Assembly (NCBI GenBank): GCA_020025635.1
Contig: JAHHRU010000009.1
Coordinates: forward strand, 1 to 64,000
Direction of reading: 5' to 3'
Length of the DNA: 64,000 nt
Origin: Allofournierella sp.
Lineage (GTDB): Bacteria > Bacillota > Clostridia > Oscillospirales > Ruminococcaceae
In this document: piece by piece, positions 34,749 to 44,377 of the stretch
Layout of the letters: every line of letters starts with the position of its first letter
Position numbering within the stretch: the stretch's first letter is position 1
Translations under genes and position numbers: made by a program
Notes under the pieces: model-generated
The model's database searches: none
What the model was told of the DNA's origin: nothing
The model's input: only the letters and a program-made list of their open reading frames with translations

Positions 34749-37340
34749 TTACAGGGTCTTTTTCAGTTCGTACAGGAAATTCAGCGCCTCGATGGGGGTC
34801 AGGGTCTCCACATCCAGCGCTTCCAGTTTTTCCAAAAGCTCGCTGGGCACCGCCGGGCTGTTCATTTCCTCAACGGCATCAAAATCCAGCTGAGTGATCT
34901 TATTGTTGGAAGGCGATGCCGCCTCCAGGCGTTTCAGCACCTGCTTTGCCCGCTCGGTGACAGCGCCCGGCAGGCCGGCAAGCTTTGCCACCTGAATGCC
35001 GTAGCTGTCATCGGCCGGGCCTCGGATGATCCTGCGCAGGAAGGTGATGTCATCGCCCCGCTTTTTAACGGCAATGCTGTAATTTTTCACTCCGGACATA
35101 CTGTTTTCCATCTCGGTAAGCTCATGGTAATGGGTGGCAAACAGGGTCTTGCAGCCGATTTTTTCCGAGATATGCTCCACCACGGCCCGGGCAATGCTCA
35201 TGCCGTCAAAGGTGGAGGTTCCCCGGCCGATCTCGTCCAGGATCACAAGGCTGCTGCGGGTGGCGTATTTTAAAATTTCGGCCACCTCGGTCATTTCCAC
35301 CATAAAGGTGGACTGGCCGGCGGCCAGGTCATCGGCTGCACCCACACGGGTGAAGATGGCATCCACCACACCCATCCGGCAGCTGGATGCGGGCACAAAG
35401 CTGCCGATCTGAGCCATCAGCGCGATCAGCGCGGTCTGGCGCATATAGGTGGATTTACCGGCCATGTTGGGGCCGGTGATGAGCAGGATATTGTTTTCGC
35501 CGCAGTCCAGAGTGGTGTCATTGGGCACAAACAGGCTGTCCCGCAGCATCTTTTCGATCACCGGGTGCCGGCCTTCCACAATTTCAAGCTCGTCCCCATC
35601 ATCCACCTGCGGGCGGGTGTAGTTGTTGTCCTCAGCAACCTGGGCAAGGGCCGCCAGCACATCCAGCTTTGCAACCGCACTGGCCGTTGCCTGGATGCGC
35701 ACCACCTGAGCCGACAGCTTTTCCAAAAGGTCATCGAACAGGCGGCGCTCCAAGGTGAGCAGCCGCTCGTTTGCGCCAAGGATCTTGTTTTCCAGGTTTT
35801 TCAGGTCCTCAGTGATGTAGCGCTCGGCATTGGCCAGGGTCTGCTTGCGGATGAAGTTTTCCGGAACCTGCTCGGAGAAGGAACGGCTGACCTCGATGTA
35901 GTAGCCGAACACCCGGTTGTAGCCGATTTTCAGGGTGCGGATGCCGGTTTCCTCCTTGAGCCGTGCTTCCATCTGGGAAAGGTAGCCCCGGCCGCCGTGC
36001 ACAATGTCACGCAGCTCGTCCACCTCGGCATTGTAGCCGTCCCGGATCACGTTGCCTTCCTTGAAGGTGGAGGGGGTCTCCTCCCGAATTGCGGAATAGA
36101 TCAGGTCCCGGATGTCTTCCAGCGGGTCGATCCGGCCCGCCAGCTCGTCAAGCTCAGGGCAGCCGCAGTCCGCCGCCAGCTGTTTCAAGCCAGGCAGCTG
36201 GTCGCAGGTGCAGGCCAGCGAATAGATCTCCTTGGGGCTGGCCGAGCCGTACATGGCACGGGTCATCAGCCGCTCGATGTCAAACACATGGGAAAGGTTT
36301 TCCAAAATCTCCGAACGCTGGATGAGCTGGCCGGTGAGGGCCTCCACGCAGTCCAGCCGCTCATTGATGAGCTGCACGTTCACCAGCGGCTGTTCCAGCC
36401 AGCTGCGCAGAAGGCGCTTGCCCATGGCGGTGCGGGTCTTGTCCAGTACCCAAAGCAGGGTGCCCTTCTTTTCACGGCCGCGCATGGTTTCGGTAAGTTC
36501 AAGGTTTGCTCGGGTCACCGGGGAAAGGTGCATGTACTGGGCATCCGCATAGCAGGTAACGGTTTTCAGCCGTTCCACGCCCTTTTTCTGGGTCTCATGC
36601 AGGTACCCCAAAAGGCCCGCCATTGCAAGGTGGGAAAGCCCGTTTTTGGAAAGGCCGGTGTCCTCCGGCCAGTTTTTGCCGAACTGGTCTTCCAAAAGGC
36701 CTGCCACCTGGGCTTTTTCGTATTTTTCATCCTCCAAAAGCTCCACCGAGCAGGACATGAACTTTTTGATGTAGTCGGTGATTTCCTTTTTCTGCTGCAT
36801 GGCCGCGTTGAACAGGATCTCGCTGGGCTGATACCGGCAAAGCTCGGTGATGATCTCAGCCGAAAGCTTGTCCCCTTTCAGCTCGGTGGCGGCAGCGCTG
36901 CCGGTGGATACATCGGCAAAGCAAAGGCCGGCCTTGTTCCCTTTTAAGTATACGCTGCACAGATAGTTGTTTTTGTCGTCTTGCAGCATACTGCTTTCGA
37001 TTACCGTGCCGGGGGTGATGACCCGGATCACATCCCGTTTCACCAGGCCCTTTGCCGTGGCCGGGTCTTCCATCTGCTCGCAGATGGCCACCTTGTAGCC
37101 CTTTGCGATCAGCCGGGCCACATAGCTTTCATAGCTGTGAAAGGGAACGCCGCACATGGGCGCGCGCTCGGCCTGGCCGCAGTCACGCCCGGTAAGGGTG
37201 AGCTCCAGCTCTCGGGAAGCCAGAATGGCATCCTCGTAAAACATTTCGTAAAAGTCGCCCAAACGGAAAAACAGGATCTCATCCTTGTGCTCTTCCTTGA
37301 TTTTAAAATATTGAGCCATCATGGGGGAAAGCTCTGCCAA
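34749..37340 (-). CDS. mutS: DNA mismatch repair protein MutS
   Basis: This 863-residue mismatch-binding ATPase has the N-terminal mismatch motif FFRLGDFYEMF, connector, clamp and a C-terminal ABC ATPase with GPNMAGKST and the Walker B ILDEIGRGTSTFDG. The start is TTG 37340, giving MAELSPMMAQY, which fits the family N-terminus better than the internal ATG. AGGTG lies 7-8 bases upstream. It opens a mutS-mutL-miaA-HlyD run. Confidence 0.96.
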   Translation of the reverse strand: MAELSPMMAQYFKIKEEHKDEILFFRLGDFYEMFYEDAILASRELELTLTGRDCGQAERAPMCGVPFHSYESYVARLIAKGYKVAICEQMEDPATAKGLVKRDVIRVITPGTVIESSMLQDDKNNYLCSVYLKGNKAGLCFADVSTGSAAATELKGDKLSAEIITELCRYQPSEILFNAAMQQKKEITDYIKKFMSCSVELLEDEKYEKAQVAGLLEDQFGKNWPEDTGLSKNGLSHLAMAGLLGYLHETQKKGVERLKTVTCYADAQYMHLSPVTRANLELTETMRGREKKGTLLWVLDKTRTAMGKRLLRSWLEQPLVNVQLINERLDCVEALTGQLIQRSEILENLSHVFDIERLMTRAMYGSASPKEIYSLACTCDQLPGLKQLAADCGCPELDELAGRIDPLEDIRDLIYSAIREETPSTFKEGNVIRDGYNAEVDELRDIVHGGRGYLSQMEARLKEETGIRTLKIGYNRVFGYYIEVSRSFSEQVPENFIRKQTLANAERYITEDLKNLENKILGANERLLTLERRLFDDLLEKLSAQVVRIQATASAVAKLDVLAALAQVAEDNNYTRPQVDDGDELEIVEGRHPVIEKMLRDSLFVPNDTTLDCGENNILLITGPNMAGKSTYMRQTALIALMAQIGSFVPASSCRMGVVDAIFTRVGAADDLAAGQSTFMVEMTEVAEILKYATRSSLVILDEIGRGTSTFDGMSIARAVVEHISEKIGCKTLFATHYHELTEMENSMSGVKNYSIAVKKRGDDITFLRRIIRGPADDSYGIQVAKLAGLPGAVTERAKQVLKRLEAASPSNNKITQLDFDAVEEMNSPAVPSELLEKLEALDVETLTPIEALNFLYELKKTL

Positions 37341-37367
37341 AGCAAATCACCTACTTCGATTATTGAT

Positions 37368-37413
37368 AGAAGAAAGGGCGGCCCTCACGGCTCACCGGGA
37401 GCTTGAGGGCCGC
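37368..37413 (-). terminator. terminator after ylbF
   Basis: A 10-bp perfect stem GCGGCCCTCA/TGAGGGCCGC contains an inner GCTC/GAGC helix. The tail on minus is CCTTTCTTCT, so strength is moderate. It separates ylbF from mutS. Confidence 0.75.
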
Positions 37414-37431
37414 TCATGTTTTTGGTTTGTA

Positions 37432-37839
37432 TCAGTGGCATCCGCCGCAGGAAGAGCAGCTGCCGGTGCAGCCCTGCTGAGGAGCTTCCACGGTCATGGG
37501 GTCGCCGCCGTTCATTGCGGTGTTGATGATGGCATCAATGTGGCCGATCAGAGCCTCAACGCCGGCCTTTGCCTCGTTGTAGGCAACCATCTTGTCGTTG
37601 GCCATGATGTCGGCATACAGCTTGTTGATTTTATCGTTCAGGCTTGCCAGCTTCTCTTCGTCACGGTCATCCTTGCCGATCTCGTTGTTCAGGTCCAGGC
37701 GGGCCAGGTTGAACTCGCCGATCATCTTCTGCAGCTCTTCGTCCTGATCGCTTGCCTTGCGGGCAGCATCCAAAGCCAGATAACGCTCGTCGGTCTGAAG
37801 AGCAACAGCAGCTTTCTTGAACAGTTCGATGGAATCCAT
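37432..37839 (-). CDS. YlbF/YmcA family regulator with cysteine-rich tail
   Basis: This 135-residue helical protein belongs to the YlbF/YmcA family. Its place between miaB and mutS matches Bacillus ymcA (ricA), part of the Ric complex that controls mRNA processing and, indirectly, Spo0A phosphorylation. The C-terminus adds a C-x3-C-x2-C-x2-C-H cluster (residues 124-135). That fits Fe-S or metal binding, in line with the Fe-S clusters known in the Ric complex. The cotE gene that lies next in Bacillus is absent here. Confidence 0.82.
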   Translation of the reverse strand: MDSIELFKKAAVALQTDERYLALDAARKASDQDEELQKMIGEFNLARLDLNNEIGKDDRDEEKLASLNDKINKLYADIMANDKMVAYNEAKAGVEALIGHIDAIINTAMNGGDPMTVEAPQQGCTGSCSSCGGCH

Positions 37840-37879
37840 AATATTTCTCCTTTAAATAAAATTCTATTGTTATTTTCAA

Positions 37880-39274
37880 TCAGGCCTGCAGCTCACCCAA
37901 AAGGATGGCGCCGCGGGCAGAGGTGAGCTTCACCTGGGCCCACTGGCCGATCAGACTTTCCGGGGCGGTGAACTCCACCACCAGGTTGTTGTCCAGCCGG
38001 CCGTTGAGGGTGCCCTCATTGCGGCCGTGGCCTTCCACCAGCACCCGCTGGGTGCTGCCCACCTGGCGGCCGATGAGCTCAAAGGCGATCTCTTCCTGCG
38101 CTTTCAAAAGGCGGGCCATCCGGTCAGCCTTCTGCTTGTGGGTGAAGGGGTCCGGCATGGCGGCAGCCTTGGTGCCGGTGCGGGGCGAATAGATGAAGGT
38201 AAACAGCTGCATGTAGCCGACTTTCTTGACCAGCTCCAGGGTCTCCTCGAATTCCTCTTCGGTCTCGCCGGGGAAGCCCACAATGATATCGCTGGAGAAG
38301 GTCACGCCGGGAATGGTCTTTTTGGCGTAATCGATCAGCTCCAGATACTGAGCCTTGTTGTAGTGGCGGTTCATTTCCTTCAGCACCCGGTCGCTGCCGC
38401 ACTGGACCGGCAGGTGCAGATGCTTGCAGAGCTTATCGTGGGCCGCAATGGTGTCCATCAGCTTGCGGCTGGCATCCTTGGGGTGGCTGGTCATGAACCG
38501 GATCTGGTAATCGCCGGGCACCTGACACAGCATTTCCAGCAGGTCAGCAAAATCCACCTTTTCTTCCAGGCCCTTGCCGTAGCTGTTCACGTTCTGGCCA
38601 AGCAGCGTGATCTCTTTATAGCCTGCGGCCACCAGGGCCTTGAACTCGGCCAGGATGTCGGCCGGGCGGCGGCTGCGCTCACGCCCGCGCACATAAGGCA
38701 CGATGCAGTAGGTGCAGAAGTTGTCACAGCCATAGGTGATGGAAAGCCAGGCCCGGAAGTCGGAGTCCCGCCGGATGGGGATCTCCTCCACGATGTCGGT
38801 GCGCATCTCGGTGCGCTCGCCGGGCATTTCCACCACACGCTTTGCCTTTTCAAAGCGGTCACAGATCATCTCCGGCAGGCGGTCGATGCTGTTCACACCG
38901 AAAACCAGATCCACAAAGGGGTAGCTCTTTTTCAGTTTTTCCACAATGGCGGGCTGCTGGGCCATGCATCCGCACACGCCGATGATAAGGCCCGGCTTTT
39001 TCTCCTTGAGGCCTTTCAGGGCCCCCACGTTTCCGAATACCCGCTGCTCGGCGTGCTCACGCACTGCGCAGGTGTTGAAAAGGATGAGATCCGCCTGCTC
39101 GGGGCCGTTGCAGATGCCAAAGCCCACGTCGGCCAGAACGCCGCGGATCTTTTCCGCATCGTTCACGTTCTGCTGGCAGCCGTAGGAATGCACATAGGCA
39201 AGGGGCGGCATTTCATAATGCTCGGCAATGAGCCGGGCAGCTTTTTCGTTATGTTCAAATTGGATCGTGCTCAA
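37880..39274 (-). CDS. miaB: tRNA-2-methylthio-N6-dimethylallyladenosine synthase MiaB
   Basis: This 464-residue radical SAM methylthiotransferase modifies i6A37 in tRNA. The N-terminal MTTase domain has its cluster cysteines in SYGCQQN, NTCAVRE and CGCMAQ. The radical SAM motif C-x3-C-x2-C is CDNFCTYC, and a TRAM domain ends the protein. The start is TTG 39274, with AGGAG about 9 bases upstream. It shares a transcript with ylbF and acts on the product of MiaA. Confidence 0.95.
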   Translation of the reverse strand: MSTIQFEHNEKAARLIAEHYEMPPLAYVHSYGCQQNVNDAEKIRGVLADVGFGICNGPEQADLILFNTCAVREHAEQRVFGNVGALKGLKEKKPGLIIGVCGCMAQQPAIVEKLKKSYPFVDLVFGVNSIDRLPEMICDRFEKAKRVVEMPGERTEMRTDIVEEIPIRRDSDFRAWLSITYGCDNFCTYCIVPYVRGRERSRRPADILAEFKALVAAGYKEITLLGQNVNSYGKGLEEKVDFADLLEMLCQVPGDYQIRFMTSHPKDASRKLMDTIAAHDKLCKHLHLPVQCGSDRVLKEMNRHYNKAQYLELIDYAKKTIPGVTFSSDIIVGFPGETEEEFEETLELVKKVGYMQLFTFIYSPRTGTKAAAMPDPFTHKQKADRMARLLKAQEEIAFELIGRQVGSTQRVLVEGHGRNEGTLNGRLDNNLVVEFTAPESLIGQWAQVKLTSARGAILLGELQA

Positions 39275-39363
39275 AGGGTACCTCTCCTGTTTGCAAAAGG
39301 CCGGAGCTTCCCGCTCAAAGGGGAAACCGCCAGCCGGTGTTATTTTTCCCGATATTCTTAATC

Positions 39364-39392
39364 ATTATACCTTATTTTGTCCGCCTGCACAA
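39364..39392 (-). promoter_or_regulatory. promoter of miaB-ylbF
   Basis: On minus, -35 TTGTGC, 17 bases and -10 TATAAT, with a leader of about 85 bases. Confidence 0.78.
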
Positions 39393-39413
39393 GACTTCCC
39401 GGCGAGAAAACCG

Positions 39414-39446
39414 CAAAAAGACCCGGGCAGAAACTCTGCCCGGGCC
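39414..39446 (-). terminator. terminator after uvrA
   Basis: A perfect 10-bp stem CCCGGGCAGA/TCTGCCCGGG with a 3-base loop has TCTTTTT on minus. It lies about 70 bases past the uvrA stop. Confidence 0.9.
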
Positions 39447-39514
39447 TTTGCTTTTGGTATTTGGGTTTGCGGCCAAAGGGGCCGAAAAGCTCAAATCGCT
39501 TTTTGCCGCCGTTT

Positions 39515-42352
39515 TCAGGGCTCTTTGTCCCGTTCCAGCATGGGCGCAAGATATTTTCCCGTATAGGAAGCGGGATTTTTCGCCACCTGCTCGGGGGTGC
39601 CGGTGGCAATGATCTCGCCGCCCTCGCTGCCGCCCTCGGGGCCAAGGTCGATGATGTGGTCGGCCCGCTTGATGATATCCAGATTGTGCTCGATGATCAC
39701 CACCGTGTTGCCCGCATCCACCAGCCGGTCCAGCACCTGGATGAGCTTGTGCACATCCGCCACATGCAGGCCGGTGCTGGGTTCGTCCAGCACATAAACG
39801 GTGCGGCCGGTATCCCGCTTGGAAAGCTCCAGCGCCAGCTTCACCCGCTGTGCCTCGCCGCCGGAAAGGGTGGTGGCGCTCTGGCCCAGCTTGATGTAGC
39901 CAAGGCCCACATCCTCCAGCGTTTTCAGCTTGCGCTGGATTTTGGGGATGTTGGCAAAGAACACGCAGGCCTCTTCCACCGTCATTTCCAAAACGTCGGC
40001 GATGGTTTTGTCCTTGTATTTCACCTCCAGCGTTTCCCGGTTGTAGCGGGCACCCCGGCAGACCTCACAGGGAACATAGATATCCGGCAGAAAGTGCATC
40101 TCGATTTTCACGATGCCGTCGCCCTCGCAGGCTTCACAGCGGCCGCCCTTCACATTGAAGCTGAAGCGGCCCGGGCCGTAGCCCCGCATTTTTGCATCCT
40201 GCGTTTGGGCAAACACGTTTCGGATATCCGCAAACACGCCGGTATAGGTGGCGGGGTTGGAGCGGGGGGTGCGGCCGATGGGGGCCTGGTCGATGCCGAT
40301 GACCTTGTCCACATGCTCCATGCCCTGGATCTGTTTATACTTGCCCGGCCGGTGCTTGGAGCCGTTCAGCTCCATGGCCAGGGCCTTGTAAAAGATCTGG
40401 TTGACCAAACTGGATTTGCCCGAGCCGGAAACGCCGGTCACGCAGACCATTTTGCCCAGCGGGATATCCACATTCACGTTTTTCAGGTTGTTTTCGGCCG
40501 CGCCCACAATGCGCAGCTTTTTGCCGTTTCCCTTGCGGCGGGTCTTGGGCACCATTATTTTTTCACGGCCGGAAAGATAAGCGCCGGTGATGCTGCGGGG
40601 CTCGGCACAGATATCCTCCACCGTGCCGGCCGCTACGATCTCGCCGCCGTGCACACCGGCCCCAGGGCCCACATCCACAATGTAATCCGCCTGGCGCATG
40701 GTGTCCTCGTCGTGCTCCACAACGATCAAAGTATTGCCCAGGTCCCGCAGGCGCTTCAAGGTGGCGATGAGCCGGTCATTGTCCCGCTGATGCAGGCCAA
40801 TGCTGGGCTCATCCAGCACATACAGAACGCCGGTGAGGGCGCTGCCGATCTGGGTGGCCAGCCGGATGCGCTGGCTCTCGCCGCCGGAAAGGCTGGACGC
40901 CGCCCGGGACAGGGTCAGATAACCAAGGCCCACGCTTTCCAAAAAGCCCAGCCGCTGGCCGATCTCTTTCAAAATGGAATCGCCGATCCGCCTCTCCTGC
41001 TCGCTCAGCTGGAGATTTTGGATGAATTCCAGCTCCTGCCGAACGCTCAGCTCACAGAAATCGCTGATGTTGATGCCCCCCACCGTGACCGCAAGGCTGG
41101 TGGGCTTCAGGCGTTTGCCATGGCAGTCGGGGCAGTCCACCCCATTCATAACGGTGGCGATCTCTTCCTTCATCCACTCGCTGTTCGTTTCCCGGAAACG
41201 CCGTTCCAGGTTGTTCACGATGCCCTCAAAATCGTTGAAATACTTGCCGGAACCGAACTCGTTTTCCCGGTGCATTTCAATGCGCTCACCGTCTGTGCCG
41301 TACAAAAGGGCGTGGAGCGCTTCTTTTGAGAAATCACAGATGGGGGTATCCAGCGTGAAGCCGTATTTTTTGCCAAGGCCCTTGTAATACATCTCACTGA
41401 TGGAGCCTTCGGCATAATACCAGCCGCTTGCTTTGATGGCCCCTTCCCGGATGGATTTTTCCTTATCCGGGATGATGAGGTCTGGGTCCACCCGCATAAA
41501 GGTGCCGAGGCCGGTGCACTTTTCGCAGGCACCGAAGGGGTTGTTGAAGCTGAACATCCGCGGCTCCAGCTCATTGATGGAGACACCGTGCTCCGGGCAG
41601 GCATAGCTCTGGCTGAACTCGAAGCTTTCGCCGCCGGGCACCTCCACCGTTACAAGGCCGCCGGTCAGGGCAAGGGCCGTTTCCAGGCTGTCGGCCAGAC
41701 GGCTCTGCATGTTTTCCCGCATCACCAGACGGTCCACTACGATCTCCACCGTGTGCTTTTTGTTTTTGTCCAGCTGGATCTCCTCATCCAGCTCGTAAAG
41801 GCTGCCGTCGATGCGGGCGCGCACATAGCCGCTTTTGCGGGCGGCATCCAGCTCCTTCTGCTGGGTGCCCTTGCGGCCCCGCACCACCGGCGCCAGCACC
41901 TGAAAGCGGGTGCCCTCGGGCAGGGCAAGCACCGCATCCACCATCTGGTCCACCGTCTGCTGCTGGATCACCCGGCCGCAGATGGGGCAGTGGGGAATGC
42001 CCACCCGGGCGAACAGAAGGCGCAGATAATCGTAAATTTCGGTAACCGTGCCCACTGTGGAACGGGGGTTCCGATTGGTGGTTTTCTGGTCGATGGAAAC
42101 CGCCGGCGAAAGCCCCTCGATGCTGTCCACATCCGGCTTTTCCATCTGGCCCAAGAACATGCGGGCATAGCTGGAAAGGCTTTCCATATAGCGGCGCTGG
42201 CCGTCGGCATAAATGGTATCAAAGGCAAGACTGGATTTTCCGGAGCCGGAAAGGCCGGTCATTATCACAAGTTTGTCTCTGGGAATGGTCACGTCCACAT
42301 TTTTCAGGTTGTGTTCCCGTGCACCCTTCACCACGATTTGCTGATTGCTCAA
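39515..42352 (-). CDS. uvrA: excinuclease ABC subunit A
   Basis: This 945-residue UvrA is the damage sensor of nucleotide excision repair. Two ABC ATPase modules are seen, with GLSGSGKSSLAF and GVSGSGKSSLVN as Walker A and LSGGE signatures. Zinc-finger cysteine pairs include CPIC and CEKC, and CEAC/CEVC in the second half. TTG 42352 is the start, with GGAG 9 bases upstream. It ends the radC-uvrB-uvrA run. Confidence 0.97.
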   Translation of the reverse strand: MSNQQIVVKGAREHNLKNVDVTIPRDKLVIMTGLSGSGKSSLAFDTIYADGQRRYMESLSSYARMFLGQMEKPDVDSIEGLSPAVSIDQKTTNRNPRSTVGTVTEIYDYLRLLFARVGIPHCPICGRVIQQQTVDQMVDAVLALPEGTRFQVLAPVVRGRKGTQQKELDAARKSGYVRARIDGSLYELDEEIQLDKNKKHTVEIVVDRLVMRENMQSRLADSLETALALTGGLVTVEVPGGESFEFSQSYACPEHGVSINELEPRMFSFNNPFGACEKCTGLGTFMRVDPDLIIPDKEKSIREGAIKASGWYYAEGSISEMYYKGLGKKYGFTLDTPICDFSKEALHALLYGTDGERIEMHRENEFGSGKYFNDFEGIVNNLERRFRETNSEWMKEEIATVMNGVDCPDCHGKRLKPTSLAVTVGGINISDFCELSVRQELEFIQNLQLSEQERRIGDSILKEIGQRLGFLESVGLGYLTLSRAASSLSGGESQRIRLATQIGSALTGVLYVLDEPSIGLHQRDNDRLIATLKRLRDLGNTLIVVEHDEDTMRQADYIVDVGPGAGVHGGEIVAAGTVEDICAEPRSITGAYLSGREKIMVPKTRRKGNGKKLRIVGAAENNLKNVNVDIPLGKMVCVTGVSGSGKSSLVNQIFYKALAMELNGSKHRPGKYKQIQGMEHVDKVIGIDQAPIGRTPRSNPATYTGVFADIRNVFAQTQDAKMRGYGPGRFSFNVKGGRCEACEGDGIVKIEMHFLPDIYVPCEVCRGARYNRETLEVKYKDKTIADVLEMTVEEACVFFANIPKIQRKLKTLEDVGLGYIKLGQSATTLSGGEAQRVKLALELSKRDTGRTVYVLDEPSTGLHVADVHKLIQVLDRLVDAGNTVVIIEHNLDIIKRADHIIDLGPEGGSEGGEIIATGTPEQVAKNPASYTGKYLAPMLERDKEP

Positions 42353-42370
42353 GGCAGTTGTCTCCTTCTA

Positions 42371-44377
42371 TCAGTGCCGGCTCTTTCTTTTGGGGGCCGG
42401 CTTTTCCTCGCCCGGGTCTTCGCCCCGGCGCAGTTTTTCGATGCGGTCTCTCAGGAAGGCCGCATGCTCAAATTCCAGAATTTTGGCCGCTTCCTTCATC
42501 TCACGGGTCAGGCGGGTGATGAGCTCGGCCCGCTCGGCCTTGCTCAGGCGCTTTCCGGCAAGGCGGGCGTTTTCTTCATGGTCGCTGATCTCAATGCCTT
42601 CCCGGATGCTCTTCACAATGGTTTTGGGCACGATGCCGTGGGCTTCGTTGTAGGCCATCTGGATGCTGCGGCGGCGCTCGGTTTCGGTGATGGCAGCCTC
42701 CATGCTGGGGGTCACCTCATCCGCATACATGATGACCATGCCCTCGGCATTTCGGGCGGCACGGCCGATGGTCTGCACAAGGCTTGTTTCACTGCGCAGG
42801 AAGCCCTCCTTGTCCGCATCCAGAATGGCCACCAGCGAAACCTCCGGCAGATCCAGGCCCTCACGCAGAAGGTTGATGCCCACGATCACATCGATCTCGC
42901 CGGTGCGCAGCTCTTTGATCAGCTCGATGCGCTCAAAGGTGTCCACCTCATGGTGCATATACCGCACCTTGACCCCGTTGTTGTTCAGGTAATCGGTCAG
43001 GTCCTCGGCCATCTTCTTGGTGAGGGTGGTCACCAGCACCCGCTCTTTTTTTGCGGTGCGGGTGTTGATCTCACCCAGCAGATCTTCGATCTGGCCTTCC
43101 ACCGGCTTCACGATGATCTGCGGGTCCAGAAGGCCGGTAGGCCGGATGACCTGCTGCACCGCCTGGGTGCTGTGCTTTTTTTCGTACTGGCCGGGGGTCG
43201 CGCTCACAAACACCGTCTGGTTGAGCTTTGATTCCACCTCCTCAAATTTGAGAGGGCGGTTATCAAAGGCCGAGGGCAGCCGGAAGCCGTAATCCACCAG
43301 CGTTTTTTTGCGGGCGTAATCGCCGCCGTACATGGCCCGCAGCTGGGGCAGCATCACATGGCTTTCGTCCACAAACAGCAGGAAATCCTCCGGGAAATAG
43401 TCAAACAGTGTGGTGGGGATGGAGCCGGGCTGCCGGCCGGAGAGCACCGCCGAATAGTTTTCGATGCCCTTGCACATGCCCACCTCATTGAGCATTTCCA
43501 TATCATAGCGGGTGCGCTGGCCAATGCGCTGGGCCTCCAAAAGCTTTCCTTCCTCGGTGAACCTTTTGATCTGGTCGTTCATCTCGTCTTCCAGCTTGGA
43601 AAGCCCTTCCTTCATCTTCTCCGGCGAAACGATGTAGTGGCTTGCCGGGAACACGGCCACATGCTTTACCACGGTTTTGCGCTCGCCGGTGAGGGGGTTG
43701 ATCTCGCTGATGCGGTCGATCTCATCCCCGAAAAATTCCACCCGGATGGCGGTATCCTGCATATAGGCAAGGTTGATCTCCACCACATCGCCCCGCACCC
43801 GGAACTTGTTGCGCACAAAGTTCACGTCGTTGCGCTCGTATTGCAGCTTCACCAGCTTTTTGCACAGCTCGTCCCGCTCGATCTGCATGCCCGGGCGCAG
43901 GCTGATGACCATGCTCCGGTAGTCGATGGGGTCACCCAGATTGTAAATGCAGGAAACGCTGGCCACAATGATCACATCCCGCCGCTCAGAAAGGGCGGCA
44001 GTGGCCGAGTGGCGCAGCCGGTCGATCTCGTCGTTGATGGCACTGTCCTTTTCGATGTAGGTATCAGTGGAAGGGATGTAGGCCTCCGGCTGATAATAAT
44101 CGTAGTAGGACACAAAATATTCTACCGCGTTTTCCGGGAAAAATTCCCGGAACTCGGTGCACAGCTGGGCCGCCAGCGTTTTGTTGTGGGCCAGAACCAG
44201 GGTGGGCCGGTTCACCCGGGCGATCACGTTGGCCATGGTAAAGGTCTTGCCGCTGCCGGTAACGCCCAGAAGAGTCTGGGCCTTGTCGCCCCGCTCGATG
44301 CCTTCCACCAGCCGGTCGATGGCCTGGGGCTGATCGCCGGTGGGTTCATACGGGGCAACCAGTTTGAATTTATCCAT
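42371..44377 (-). CDS. uvrB: excinuclease ABC subunit B
   Basis: This 668-residue UvrB is the helicase-like damage-verification subunit. Walker A GVTGSGKTF lies near residue 37, the beta-hairpin region (YYDYYQPEAYIP) near 90, and the DEAD-type box is FVDESH. Helicase motifs QTIGRAARN and the C-terminal UVR domain (about 630 onward) that contacts UvrA/UvrC are present. It overlaps radC by 8 bases and precedes uvrA by 18. Confidence 0.97.
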   Translation of the reverse strand: MDKFKLVAPYEPTGDQPQAIDRLVEGIERGDKAQTLLGVTGSGKTFTMANVIARVNRPTLVLAHNKTLAAQLCTEFREFFPENAVEYFVSYYDYYQPEAYIPSTDTYIEKDSAINDEIDRLRHSATAALSERRDVIIVASVSCIYNLGDPIDYRSMVISLRPGMQIERDELCKKLVKLQYERNDVNFVRNKFRVRGDVVEINLAYMQDTAIRVEFFGDEIDRISEINPLTGERKTVVKHVAVFPASHYIVSPEKMKEGLSKLEDEMNDQIKRFTEEGKLLEAQRIGQRTRYDMEMLNEVGMCKGIENYSAVLSGRQPGSIPTTLFDYFPEDFLLFVDESHVMLPQLRAMYGGDYARKKTLVDYGFRLPSAFDNRPLKFEEVESKLNQTVFVSATPGQYEKKHSTQAVQQVIRPTGLLDPQIIVKPVEGQIEDLLGEINTRTAKKERVLVTTLTKKMAEDLTDYLNNNGVKVRYMHHEVDTFERIELIKELRTGEIDVIVGINLLREGLDLPEVSLVAILDADKEGFLRSETSLVQTIGRAARNAEGMVIMYADEVTPSMEAAITETERRRSIQMAYNEAHGIVPKTIVKSIREGIEISDHEENARLAGKRLSKAERAELITRLTREMKEAAKILEFEHAAFLRDRIEKLRRGEDPGEEKPAPKRKSRH

